Below are positions 48,601 to 58,775 of a DNA stretch of 64,000 bases, in pieces. The stretch is from Hirudo medicinalis (taxonomy: Eukaryota > Annelida > Clitellata > Hirudinida > Hirudinidae). The notes under the pieces were generated by a model, which saw only the letters and a program-made list of their open reading frames with translations, was not told the origin of the DNA and did not search any database. The DNA lies in NCBI GenBank assembly GCA_011800805.1, contig MPNW01000058.1:48170-112169 (forward strand), written 5' to 3'. The first letter of the stretch is position 1; each line of letters opens with the position of its first letter. A program made the position numbers and the translations under genes.

Positions 48601-51600
48601 TTCTAGTTATCCATTAAGGTTTTTAAAGTTCAATCCCATACTAGTTTTATTTTCGAATTTGTTGCTACGATAGGACTATCGATTCGACCGGTTTTTGTTT
48701 CGTTTATCTGCGGCGAAACTAACTCGGGACGAGACAGTCTCCATTTTCTTCCGGCAAACCTCCTCCTTCACAGAAACAAATGGCTCTGCCTTTCGAGTCC
48801 TCGTGGCACTCTGCATTGCCGGTTTCGCACGTGTGATCCAGACACGGAGCTACTTTTTCTTAAAAGTCGATGTTCAATTTTGAGTCGTGAATAGTTAAAG
48901 TTCAGGCTTTCCAAGGCGATGCAAAGCATTAATCGTTGCAATATACGATGTAATAAGATGTAATAAATGATATTAAACAAATAGATTCACTGAAAAAAAG
49001 TCAAATATCTAGCTTATGTTCAAAATAAGCACATTTTTGCTGGAATTTTTTGGCCGAAATTCATAATAACGACAACGGGAGTTGGTTCTCAATGGCTGAC
49101 AAGTCAGATTTCATCTAGTTTTCTTTGAGCAAATATTTCCAAACATCTCGGTGATTGCAAATTTATTCGATATTATAGATTATAGAGTTGTTAACCCATT
49201 AATCTCTGCACCACTCGAAGAAATAAATCAATACTTCTGCAAAATGGGAGGCCATAGACCAGGGTTTCGTAGGTTCCCGGTTCTTTTTCGCAATCACAAA
49301 ATTGAGCTAGTCTGTCGGTCCTGCACGCAACTGGCGAACACTTGTGAATGCCGCAGGCTTGGTAAACTACGAAGGTCATGAAAAAAATCTTTACAAAAAC
49401 ATTAAGAAAAATAGGCCATTCTAAAACATATGTTCGAGACTATAAATTGTTGCAAGACCTTGAATGTATTGAGGTAGTTATTATTAAGAATGACTTTCTA
49501 AGAGCTTGAAATCAGTGCCGTAGTTGAACAAATAAGTAGGAAATGATTGTAAAACCTTTGCACTGGTTTGAATCGAGGTCGTAATATTCGTATTTATCGC
49601 AACTGCACTCTATAAGGGTGGCGTTGTTTTCGCAGAAAGACTTGCATTGTCCGCTAAGAAGCGTGCACTCTGGAATTAATTGTAAAATCATTTATTGAGC
49701 TCACAAGGCAACATCTTCCTTAAATGAATCTGGAAAATATTTTTAAACAGGGAACGACAAAAGTTAAACGATCTGACAAGGTAATCAGCAAGGTTCAAAT
49801 GACAGAACATGCCCTTGTGCAATTGTCTGTGTGTGCAAGTGTTCTTGGTTACCTTCCTCTCCATCCACTTATTACTTCTAAATTACAATTAGACACATTT
49901 CAATGCATTGGTGTTAAGTTGTTATTTCACTGGCCTGGCCTGCACTGAATTCCCTGAGAGTCCACTTTAATGTGCATACAATCTTTTTGGGGACACTTTC
50001 CACTTGCAGGGGCACATAAACTCTGGCACAAACAGCGTTTATCGCAATCGGGCCCGTAATACTCGGGCATGCATCCTGAAACATGTGGTAATTGAATTCA
50101 TAAACATACAATTCCTAATTCACATGTTAAAGTACATGCACTTATCATGTAAATTGGCTGCAAACAAAGACCTACAATATTTCATAGGTCAGAAATAAAT
50201 AAATTTATTTTAAAACTCCTGAATGGGCAACTTGCGAACTGTCGAGATCAGGGAGTTGTATGTGATTTTGTAATTGGGGGTGTTTCTTTCAATCGCTCCT
50301 TTGTGTTTTGATATTTCTCCATGTCAGCTGTCACGCCGGTAGCCTATGAGCTCACCGTCGCGACTTGTGCGAGCGATTCTTTTGTTAGCGTGGAACTTTA
50401 TTTTTAACTTTTCTTTGTTCAAGCCACACGCCTGGCGCATAATCATTATCATCAANATATAGTATTATTATTGTTGTTTTGTTTTTTTTATCGAATAAAG
50501 ATTTCTATTGTTCGAGTGTCTCCGAGCAAATTTACAAATTCGAACTTGTGTAGTGAAAGGCTCTTTGGGCAAAACACGTCACATCAGCCATGCAGATTAA
50601 TTTATAAATAAAAATGATGTAAAACAATAAATCATAAACGACATATTACAAATGATACATAATAACCAAGTATTGTGATGAAGGCGAAATGATTATTTAT
50701 TTGATTAAACTCTGTTGCATAACTAAGATGATTTGGAGGCAAGAGGACCATCCAAAACACTTTGTTTATACTAAATGACAACACTACAACATTGAGCTGG
50801 AGAGCAGGAGTAAACTTGAGGAGCTTGCTACTGCAAGCTTAGACTATGAGAAACAAGGAGGAATCCAGGCAACAAGGACATTTAAAAAATTCAAAAAAAA
50901 ATTCAAAATTTTGAGTTGGTTGAATCTCCCAGGTCGAGATGATTTCTTGAATGACATTAAAGAAAGATCATTTGAAAATGAATGCCATTGTTTGATTAGT
51001 GAAACTCACTGGTATAGATAGAAAATAATAGTGGAGGACCACCAGTAGGCATCCATGTATCAGCAGAATCAAGTCTCGAAAAACAATACGTACTTGGCAT
51101 CTCTATGCATTGTTCAACGTCAGGTATGCAAAAACAGCCGAAGTTCTTCAATTTGATGTTCAATTTGATAAATTAGTTGCAATTTCGAAAGAATGCAATA
51201 AAAGTATGAATTTCTCCGGCAAGATCCGTATTATAAGATCCATTTAAATTAAATTGCATAGTTAGGATAACATACCTTAACTATTCCAGACGCGTTGCGT
51301 TCGAACGTTATATCGCCGATGGCCGCGAATTTATCCATGTCACTACATCGTTCCACGCAATCCTTCGCAGGGATGTCTTTCGTCAAAAAATGAACCGATG
51401 AAATGTATAAATAGCAACATCTCCACAAATGCGTACACGTCGCGTAGTTAGCTGGAAATAATTTGGCAATTTTGTTAATTTGACATGTTAATAAATACAG
51501 CATAGTGACTTAACACAATCTTATACGTAATTTCACTTATGAGGTATGTTCCGTTGTTAGGACTTTCTCGAAAGCATTACGTATTTGACGGTAACGATTC

Positions 51601-52288
51601 AGACTTTGATTAGAAATGGCGTATTTTCAACAGTACTTCAAGACCACTTAATGTTTAGGGAAGCTTTCCCTGAAGAGGAAGGTTTTGAGGGCGAAATGAA
51701 ACCCGGCTGGTAATCGAAGGGGGGAGTATGTTCCAGATCTGCGGACCAACAACATCTATAGATCTGCCATCCAGTGTCGCACATCGGCAGATGATTTGAA
51801 GAGGGAGCCCTGGTAGCTGATCTTAGCCCGCACTAGCGGCGCTTAGATCCCTCCACATTCGTAGAGCAGCAGTTTCGGTGGAATGATGTTGACGATAGGC
51901 GGACTGACGTTCAGGAAGGAGGTCGTGATGATTTAGATGACCCATAACCCTACCGAGCACGGGACTTCTGGAAAGAAGCTTTGAGAAGACAGAGATTAGA
52001 GGTGTGTCGGTAGGAACAAGGATCGAGGGTAGATTTCTTGATTATAGGAGTGATTTGAAGACTAGTAGTACTTTACCGAGGATGATTGACTTGAAGATCT
52101 TTGCAAGAATAGGAGCTATGATTGAGGACATTGAACTTAATGGATGAATTTCGTATCTATAAGCGGTGAAATTATGTTCAATGAGACGCCCATAACATAC
52201 TTTAGTATTATTGTTATTATTGCTACTGTTACTTTTACTCACCAAAAAAAGCCACAAGAAAGTTGACTGCATTTCTGAAGCCAAGCAT
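33698..52288 (-). CDS. Polycystin-1-like receptor-channel (WSC, EGF, REJ, GPS, PLAT, 11 TM)
   Basis: About 40 exons, ATG at 52286-52288, TAA at 33698-33700, about 2280 aa. Exon 52243-52288 is a signal peptide. 51276-51451 and 51094-51145 form a Cys-rich WSC-like module. 49931-50075, 49556-49669, 49235-49357, 48724-48849 and 48450-48545 are EGF-like. 43-48 kb is REJ/GAIN, including NCSITPTIGFGLVTRF (exon 45299-45484). 40664-40897 has the GPS (LVCLCYHLSMF, cut expected at HL/S) and TM1. 40478-40598, 40129-40297 and 39681-39854 form the PLAT domain. Later exons carry TM2-TM5 (LPWWMNFVAWIFLT), the S1-S2 extracellular loop, S2-S6 and a basic tail. Polycystin-1 proteins partner TRPP channels in cilia and sperm. 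There is no obvious PKD-repeat array, so it is nearer PKD1L/REJ types. Junctions at 46.0-46.8 kb and 49.7-49.9 kb are unsettled. Confidence 0.88.
34340..34575 (-). mobile_element. tRNA-derived SINE
   Basis: Read on the minus strand from about 34575: tRNA-like head with an A-box-like TTGGCCGAATGGG and B box GTTCGAAACC, then CCTGGGAGCGG and GCTATATAAATGGT, then an A-rich tail. It shares the CCTGGGAGC and GCTATATAAATGGT core with the SINE at 47235, so both belong to one family with different tails. Lies in a polycystin intron. Confidence 0.75.
47154..47180. repeat. Interstitial telomere-type repeat (CCCTAA)n
   Basis: Just over four perfect CCCTAA units in a polycystin intron, about 60 bp from the SINE at 47235. 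It is the inverse orientation of the tract at 54771. Confidence 0.95.
47235..47430 (+). mobile_element. tRNA-derived SINE
   Basis: A box TAGCTCAGAGGGTAG, B box GTTCGAAACC, then a non-tRNA body (GGGAGCCGTCGCTATATAAA, repeated near the end as GGCGCTATATAAATAAA) and a tail of ACTTACTT-type short repeats. It sits antisense in a polycystin intron. No clear cloverleaf anticodon arm, so it is a SINE head rather than a tRNA gene. Confidence 0.8.
51640..52035. mobile_element. Probable interspersed repeat (compositional island) in polycystin intron 1
   Basis: About 400 bp of distinctly more GC-rich sequence with no ORF or splice structure, in an otherwise AT-rich intron. The abrupt composition change at both ends suggests an inserted, decayed element. 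I could not identify terminal repeats or a family, so this is inference from composition. Confidence 0.4.
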
Positions 52289-52860
52289 TTTGAAATAAAC
52301 TCTGGAAAAAAAAGCGGAAAACACTACAACGTCACTAACGAATTTCAGATCGTAAAAATATTCTGAAACACATTTATTTAAACTGTGTTTTAGACTGGGT
52401 GTTCGCTTGTCATTTCAAATATTGAGAATTATTGTTTCACATATAACTGGATAATGCAACGGTCACTAGTTGTAAAATCAGATGAAAAAAATAAAAAATT
52501 TACCCAAAAAAACATCCCACTATTACCAATAAATATTGATATGCTATAACATTTACTATCCAAATTCCCCGCCATCTAAAACGACGAATCAGGACTACTG
52601 TAACCGTCCAAACGCACTGCATACTAATTCAAATTAATATTACTTATAAATATAAATGATTTTTTAAACAATTAATTTTTATTTAAAATTATGATATAAA
52701 TTCTTCACACTGCACTACTAAACTCGAAAGGTTTGTTTACAAACATCGGAGCGATAATAAATCAACTGTTGACGTGGTTAATTAGCATTTTTGTTCTACT
52801 GCAACTCATTTAGTAATACGTAATTTATTTGAGGTAAAGATAATTTATACAGATAAGGCA
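52289..52860. promoter_or_regulatory. Divergent intergenic region, polycystin / DPH1
   Basis: 572 bp between two start codons facing away from each other, so promoters and 5' untranslated sequence of both genes must lie here or overlap. AT-rich, with no CpG-rich patch and no clear TATA box that I can single out. Confidence 0.55.
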
Positions 52861-55800
52861 ATGTCTAGTGAGATAGTGCCGATCAAAAAAAGTGCCACTA
52901 CAAAAGCACCAACAGGTTCGAATTAACTATCAAATATATTATTATAAAAATTACCTATAAATTGTAATGATTGTGCAATGAATTGCATGACTAACTTTGC
53001 CATGAATTATTTAGCAAGACGAGTGGCAAACCAAATACCAAAAGAACTGCTTGACGATCCGGTGTTACAAAGTGCGATTAATAAGGTGATGACATCAATT
53101 TTTGTTTTGATCTCATGGAATTGCCTCAATCATTAAACAATAACTGTTTAAATGCAATGTAATGCTCCATCAACATTTGCATTAAAACTTTGAAACTTAT
53201 TGTCATAAATTTTTCAACTTCAAGCTTCCTTCCAATTACAACTTTGAGATCTACAAGACACTATGGAGAATAAAGTCACATAACATGACCAAAGGTGCCA
53301 TTTCAGTTATTAGATATAAAAATAAAAAGTGCTGTTAAAATTAATAATATCTTATTTAATTAGGAAATATGGAATTTAATTGAAATATAATTAATTTGGC
53401 TTAATTTTTAATATGAAACTATATCATTGTATGGAATACCCAATTTAATATGATGGAAACTCATGCTAGGATTTGAACTCTCAACGGAGCCGCAACAAAG
53501 CAAAAGCCCTAACCACTCGGCTACTGATTATTAATTAACCTTATTAATATAAAATTGTATTAAACCACATTGAAGATGTAGTTTAAGTTAAATACATTTT
53601 ATTTTTCATCTTACAAAATCTAAATTCCAATTCTAAAAAAAAAATTTAGTGGCCCTGCAGTTCCCTGAAGGCCTGTTGATCTTTGCAAATACAATTGCTG
53701 ATATAATTGAAGAGTGAGTTATCAAAAGTTAATATTCAGTGCTGCAGTGGTTGATGATGATGATGATGGATGTGATAAATGAATTGGTAATGTTGATTTT
53801 GATTGACAGTTTCACAGAAGCTGAGGTCATGATTCTTGGCGACGTTACCTACGGAGCCTGCTGCATCGATGACTTCACTGCCCGAGCTCTTGGTGCTCAG
53901 TTGCTGGTTCACTATGGACACAGCTGCCTAGGTGCAATGTATAATAATATTAAACGATAAAAATAACTATACTTGGAATGTTACCCTCTGACGTGATACA
54001 TTCACTTTGCGATTTAGCGACAATAATAACTAAACAATTACTTTATTGTGATTACAGTGCCCATCACAACAACTAGTGGCATTCAGGTGTTGTACGTCTT
54101 TGTGGACATCAAAATCGACTCCTTGCATTTTGTGGAGACCCTGGTCTTCAACTTCAAAAAGGGAACAAGACTTGCCCTTGTTAGCACTGTCCAATTCGTC
54201 ACCACCCTCCAGGTGAAACGTATTTTTAGAACTAATGTTGACTTTTTTTTCATAAGAATTTAAATTTACTCACTTAGCAGATCTTTAAAACAATTACTTC
54301 AAATAAAATTTTACCGTAAAAATCCTTCCACTCAAGATTTAAACTTTACCCACTTCAGGCCGTTTGTAAAGACCTGGAGGAGCATTTCAAAGTTCTCATC
54401 CCCCAGTGTAAGCCTCTCTCGCCTGGGGAGATCCTCGGCTGCACTTCCCCAAAACTGAAGGCCGATGTCGATGCCATCATGTGAGCACGTCTAAGGGAAT
54501 TGTTACGTTTTTGTCGAACTAATGAACACGAATGTGATCATTTTCACGACCAGATATCTTGGAGATGGACGATTCCACATCGAGTCGATCATGATACATA
54601 ACCCCGACCTGCCTGCTTATAGGTTTGCATCTTTTGCCCTGTTTATTTTGTTACTCTTAGATTCAATTTCTTGTTCAATCAAAATCAATAAAATGACATC
54701 AGTAGAAATTATTTGTGATAACGCAATGATAACAACACAAGTTTGCATTGAAGGGAAATTATGAGTTAAACTAGGGTTAGGGTTAGGGTTAGGGTTTCAT
54801 TAAACTTTACACATATCTCAGCTCACTCTTTACATACCCTTTACAACCAAAGACTGATTTATTTATTACCCTTAAAGGTACGACCCCTATAGCAAGGTCT
54901 TCTCCCGGGAGAGGTACGACACGGAACTGCTCCACACCAACAGGACAAGGGAGATCAACAGGGCCAAAGATGCCCATACCTTTGGAGTTGTTATGGGTAC
55001 GCTAGGGAGACAGGGTTCCCCTGCGGTCGTTGAGGTGCAAATGATCTTCTTAATTTGCCTAGTGACCTAATGCATTTAGTGGCCAGAATTTAAGTAATAT
55101 ATATTAAAACATACATGTTTTGTTATAACTTATTATTAATGATAACTTGTATTGATCTAATTTATGTTACAACTGCCTCATCAATAGTAACAGAAATTAT
55201 CAAAAATTATTATAAATTACAAATAAATCAATCAGAATGTGAGAAATAAGTTGGAAGAGAAGGGCAAAGAAGTGGTTGTGTTTCTCATGTCAGAATTATT
55301 CCCTGACAAACTGAAGCTTTTTGAGAGCATTGAAGCGTGAGTGACAAGAATGTTTTTTCAAATTTAACTCTAAAATATATTTTATTTGTGTTAATGTTGA
55401 AATCCGGATTAAATCTTGTTTTGGTGATTAAAGGCATTTAATCATTGAAGAGATTCTTTTTCGTCCTTTCTTCCTGTTTTTTGCTCAAAAACATTGTTTT
55501 ATTTAGCTTCACTTAGATAATTAAAGGAAGCAATGTTTGACAATTAGGAATGTGCTCGTGTATAAAAATGAGTGTTATATTAATTATTATATTAATTTTT
55601 ATGAGCTCGTTAATTACTGTTTTGGTAAACCCTGCAGTCTTTACTTGCCTTTGTTTACTTTAGCCCACTATCACGAATTTGGTTGTAATATAATATAATT
55701 TGATTATAATTTGGTTATAATTAGTTGTAAAAAAGCCATTACAAATTCTGAATATTTTTGGAAGGTGGGTGCAGATAGCTTGTCCAAGACTATCCATTGA

Positions 55801-56146
55801 TTGGGGGATGTTTTTTAAGAAACCATTGTTGACCCCTTACGAGGTTTGTTACTAGTTTCTTTATTACTGATGCAATTTCTATTGTTCTATTTTTTTTTAC
55901 TTTTGCTGATGTTGTAATTATGTGAATGCTGTAAAGCACATTGTTGGTGTACTTATAAGACGTTAATAACTGCTATCTGATATAAACAACTTAAAGGCAC
56001 ACGTCATGCTGAAGGAGATAGATTATCAGAACACTTATCCGATGGACTTCTACTCCAACGAGAGCCTCGGAAACTGGACCCCGAATTTCAAGCCAAAAAA
56101 GCCAAAAAGCGCGGAGTGCAACGGCGGATGCGACAATTGCGCATGA
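52861..56146 (+). CDS. DPH1: Diphthamide biosynthesis protein 1
   Basis: Twelve exons totalling 1215 nt (404 aa), exact frame: 52861-52915, 53015-53085, 53225-53294, 53650-53713, 53810-53931, 54058-54212, 54359-54480, 54554-54622, 54878-55034, 55236-55336, 55765-55843, 55997-56146. With DPH2, DPH1 performs the first step of diphthamide synthesis on EF2, a radical transfer of the aminocarboxypropyl group of S-adenosylmethionine to His. Family blocks are plain: [90 protein letters not shown]. The three Cys blocks for the 4Fe-4S cluster are kept (GACC about 104, a middle Cys at 196 or 207, and ACP about 335). The C-terminus ends in a Cys motif, CNGGCDNCA. Slightly shorter than human. AATAAA follows at about 56231. 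Confidence 0.96.
53455..53530 (-). mobile_element. tRNA-like SINE fragment in DPH1 intron 3
   Basis: On the minus strand: A-box-like TAGCCGAGTGGTTAGGGC, then after about 30 nt a B-box-like GAGTTCAAATCCTAGC. Resembles a Ser/Leu-type tRNA head but lacks a convincing anticodon stem. It is a different head from the two SINEs at 34 and 47 kb. Confidence 0.5.
54771..54796. repeat. Interstitial telomere-type repeat (TTAGGG)n
   Basis: About four perfect TTAGGG units in DPH1 intron 8, in inverse orientation to the (CCCTAA)n tract at 47154. Confidence 0.95.
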
Positions 56147-56672
56147 ACATTTCTATTCAATTTTCGCTGGGAATGCGATTCGACATTAAATCCGCAAGCA
56201 AAAATGCTGACCGCTGAGCTATGATTTGAAAAAATAAATGATGGAACATCCAAATCTGGAATTTTTGCTATTTCTTTTGAAAATACCTTATATGACTGGG
56301 AAGAGCGAGGGTTGAGCCTATGATGGTCGAACTCTATTTAATAAATAAATTTTGATTTCATCTTAAAATTCGTTCGTATTAGATGGATAGTACTTTGTAG
56401 GCCTTAGTTTTTAGATTCAATAATTAAATTATTTGCTGGTACAATATACACATGGTACTTAGGTTATACTTTGGAATAATAAAACTTGAAAACTTGTTAA
56501 AACAATATAATAAAAAGTGTATGCCTTTCTTACTTGTTGTTTCCATGGCAATTGCAGATTTGTCGAATTTACTTTCTCGGCGCTTAATTAATGCTTAGTA
56601 TAATATTTGACGGCAGTTTTATGTTTGATATCAAAGATTAATTTTGAATAAATTCGAGGAAGAGGTTCGATC
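56147..56672. other. Spacer between DPH1 and CFAP144
   Basis: DPH1 3' flank with AATAAA near 56231, then the CFAP144 5' flank. Same-strand genes about 0.5 kb apart. No other exon seen. Confidence 0.6.
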
Positions 56673-57442
56673 ATGTTTTCAAGGGGTTTGAATAAACTGA
56701 CACCCGTCGAACAAAATGCTTGGCTCGTCGGTATGATCGAGATGGAAAACAAGCATCAAAAGCTGTATACCAACTTTAGCTTGAACCAATTTAAGCCTGG
56801 TAAAACCTAAAAAGATTTACTAGTTTGAGGCATTTTTAAAATTTGATTTCTGTTTGACGAAATTTGTTTCGGAATTATGATATAAATCAGATTAATCTAA
56901 AGTACTTCCTTTTTAATTTTAATAAAGTCCAGCACATATCTGAGAAGCCAACGGCTTTCGCTGAGGATGAAAGTCCGGATTTAAGTAAGTTTTACAGGAT
57001 ATTGCAAGCAAAGAAGCAGTTTTTAAATTATAATCTAATATTAGATTGTCTACATTTCAATGCTTATAAAATCAGATAAATTAAAACGCTAAAAAGCAAA
57101 ATATGATATTAATAATTCCATTCAATTCTTGTTTAATTAAATCAGACATCAATGGCTTTGAGATAATTGATCTAAATGAAACTTTTTCCCTAGGATGTTA
57201 TGAAGAGCTCTTGAAGAGATGTGAAATGGTACCAAAGGAGAGATATCCCTATATCATGACAACATCACAAGAATATGGGTGGCATTGTCCTAAGGTGATA
57301 ATCATGTAGTAGTGTGATGATGATGATGGAATTGAAATCAATGAGATACATTAGTCATTCATAAGGGCAAAATCCATTCTTGTTTCTTCACTGTGTGTGA
57401 CTTTTTATTTCATTAATACCCTTTCTACCATCATCATCATTG

Positions 57443-57490
<48 letters not shown>

Positions 57491-57814
57491 GAAAAATCTT
57501 AGTTAATTTTTATAAGGTGGCAGTGTCAAGGATGAGTTTTAGGAAGAAGATATATTTATTTTATTAGTTGTGATGGTGTAATAAAATATGATCAAAATGG
57601 CATTTTTATTTGAAAGGATTTTGCCGACATGTGTTTTTAAATAGGAATTGTTTTTAATAATCTATAAAATTAGCATTCAAATAAAATCAAGCTATGACTT
57701 ATTACTGAATGAATTTTATCTGATAAAATGCAGCCCTACAATACAGATGTGAAGTTTCATTTTCCAAAGAAGAAATCTGACCTCGAGATGTACATGCAGC
57801 CGAAAAAGACTTGA
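56673..57814 (+). CDS. CFAP144: Cilia- and flagella-associated protein 144 (FAM183 family)
   Basis: Four exons, 56673-56799, 56928-56984, 57146-57294, 57734-57814; total 414 nt, 137 aa, exact frame. The protein fits the small FAM183/CFAP144 family in length and order: an N-terminal helix ending ENKHQKLYTNFSLNQF (family QKLYT...NP), a K-P-x(n)-D/E linker, a middle helix CYEELLKRCEMVP, the signature KERYPYIMTTSQEYGW followed by C-P, and the end F-x-F-P-K-K-K-S-D-L-E-M-Y. CFAP144 is a microtubule inner protein lining axonemal doublets of motile cilia, so this animal should have motile cilia or flagella using it. Recognised from remembered family pattern; the protein is short, so confidence is good but not absolute. 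Confidence 0.8.
57428..57492. repeat. CAT microsatellite in CFAP144 intron 3
   Basis: Nearly perfect (CAT)n with one TGT interruption. Confidence 0.95.
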
Positions 57815-58741
57815 CATTTCTTGAACTGTTTTAGGTCTGATGGCGCTGATGAATTTAGTTGATGCGAGAATCTAGATGTTTATTTTTGGATTTTATTCAA
57901 TTAATTTGAGAATTACAATTGTTTAAATGTTGCATAAATGAAAGTTATTTTAATAATTTGTCTAATCGTTAATTATTTACTTCATTTTATTGATTTTATT
58001 GCTTCATTTTATTCCCTGTGGTAACTGCCTTTTGCAGTTCTCGAGCATGTTTTATTATTGGAAACAATTTTTGATCTGATTTCATGAGGTGATATTTTGT
58101 GCCAACAACCTTAAAATGTGACCAAAAGTGCCAACGATTTCTGAGCATATCGTAAATAAAATTGGCTGCAATGTATTATATTTAATCAATTATATTTAAT
58201 CAATTATATTTAATCAATTCACATGCATGCAAAGCTTTACGTCGCAATCTCTAAGCTCAACTTTTGAAATTTCTGCTTAAATGAAGACTTAGAGGTGATT
58301 GGATTTTTTGTGACATTTATCTTTAGCATGATTATCTTACTGCAAATCTTAATTGTTTTAAGAATATTTCAATTTCAAGATTATTTCACGTGTAATTTTT
58401 TGTTGTTCGAACATTGTGTTCGTAATATTAATTAAATAGCATTTAATAAATAAGAGACAAAGTCTTCCTAGTTTTAACAATTAAAATATTCACGTATATT
58501 TAATGATGTCAACGAAGGCACCGACGATTTTCTATTTAAAATTTTGAAAAACAGCAAAAGCTGGATCCCTCAAATGGCCCGGAAAGCGCGTTTGATGCGT
58601 TCGTAACCACACGCCACCTGGTCGCTTTACCCTCCAGCGGAGCAGGAAAGCCGTCAAACGACTGAACTCTTCTTTAACGTACTTAAATGATTATAAGGAG
58701 CTTTACTAATGCACAATTTCCTAAAAGCTTGTCGTAAGAAG

Positions 58742-58775
<34 letters not shown>

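Noticed and set aside
52042..52284. 80-residue minus-strand ORF at the polycystin 5' end
   Set aside because: Wrong frame; the signal-peptide frame starting at 52288 splices in phase with the WSC-like exon.
53460..53525. tRNA-Ser/Leu gene on the minus strand
   Set aside because: No convincing anticodon stem or acceptor stem; treated as a SINE-head fragment.
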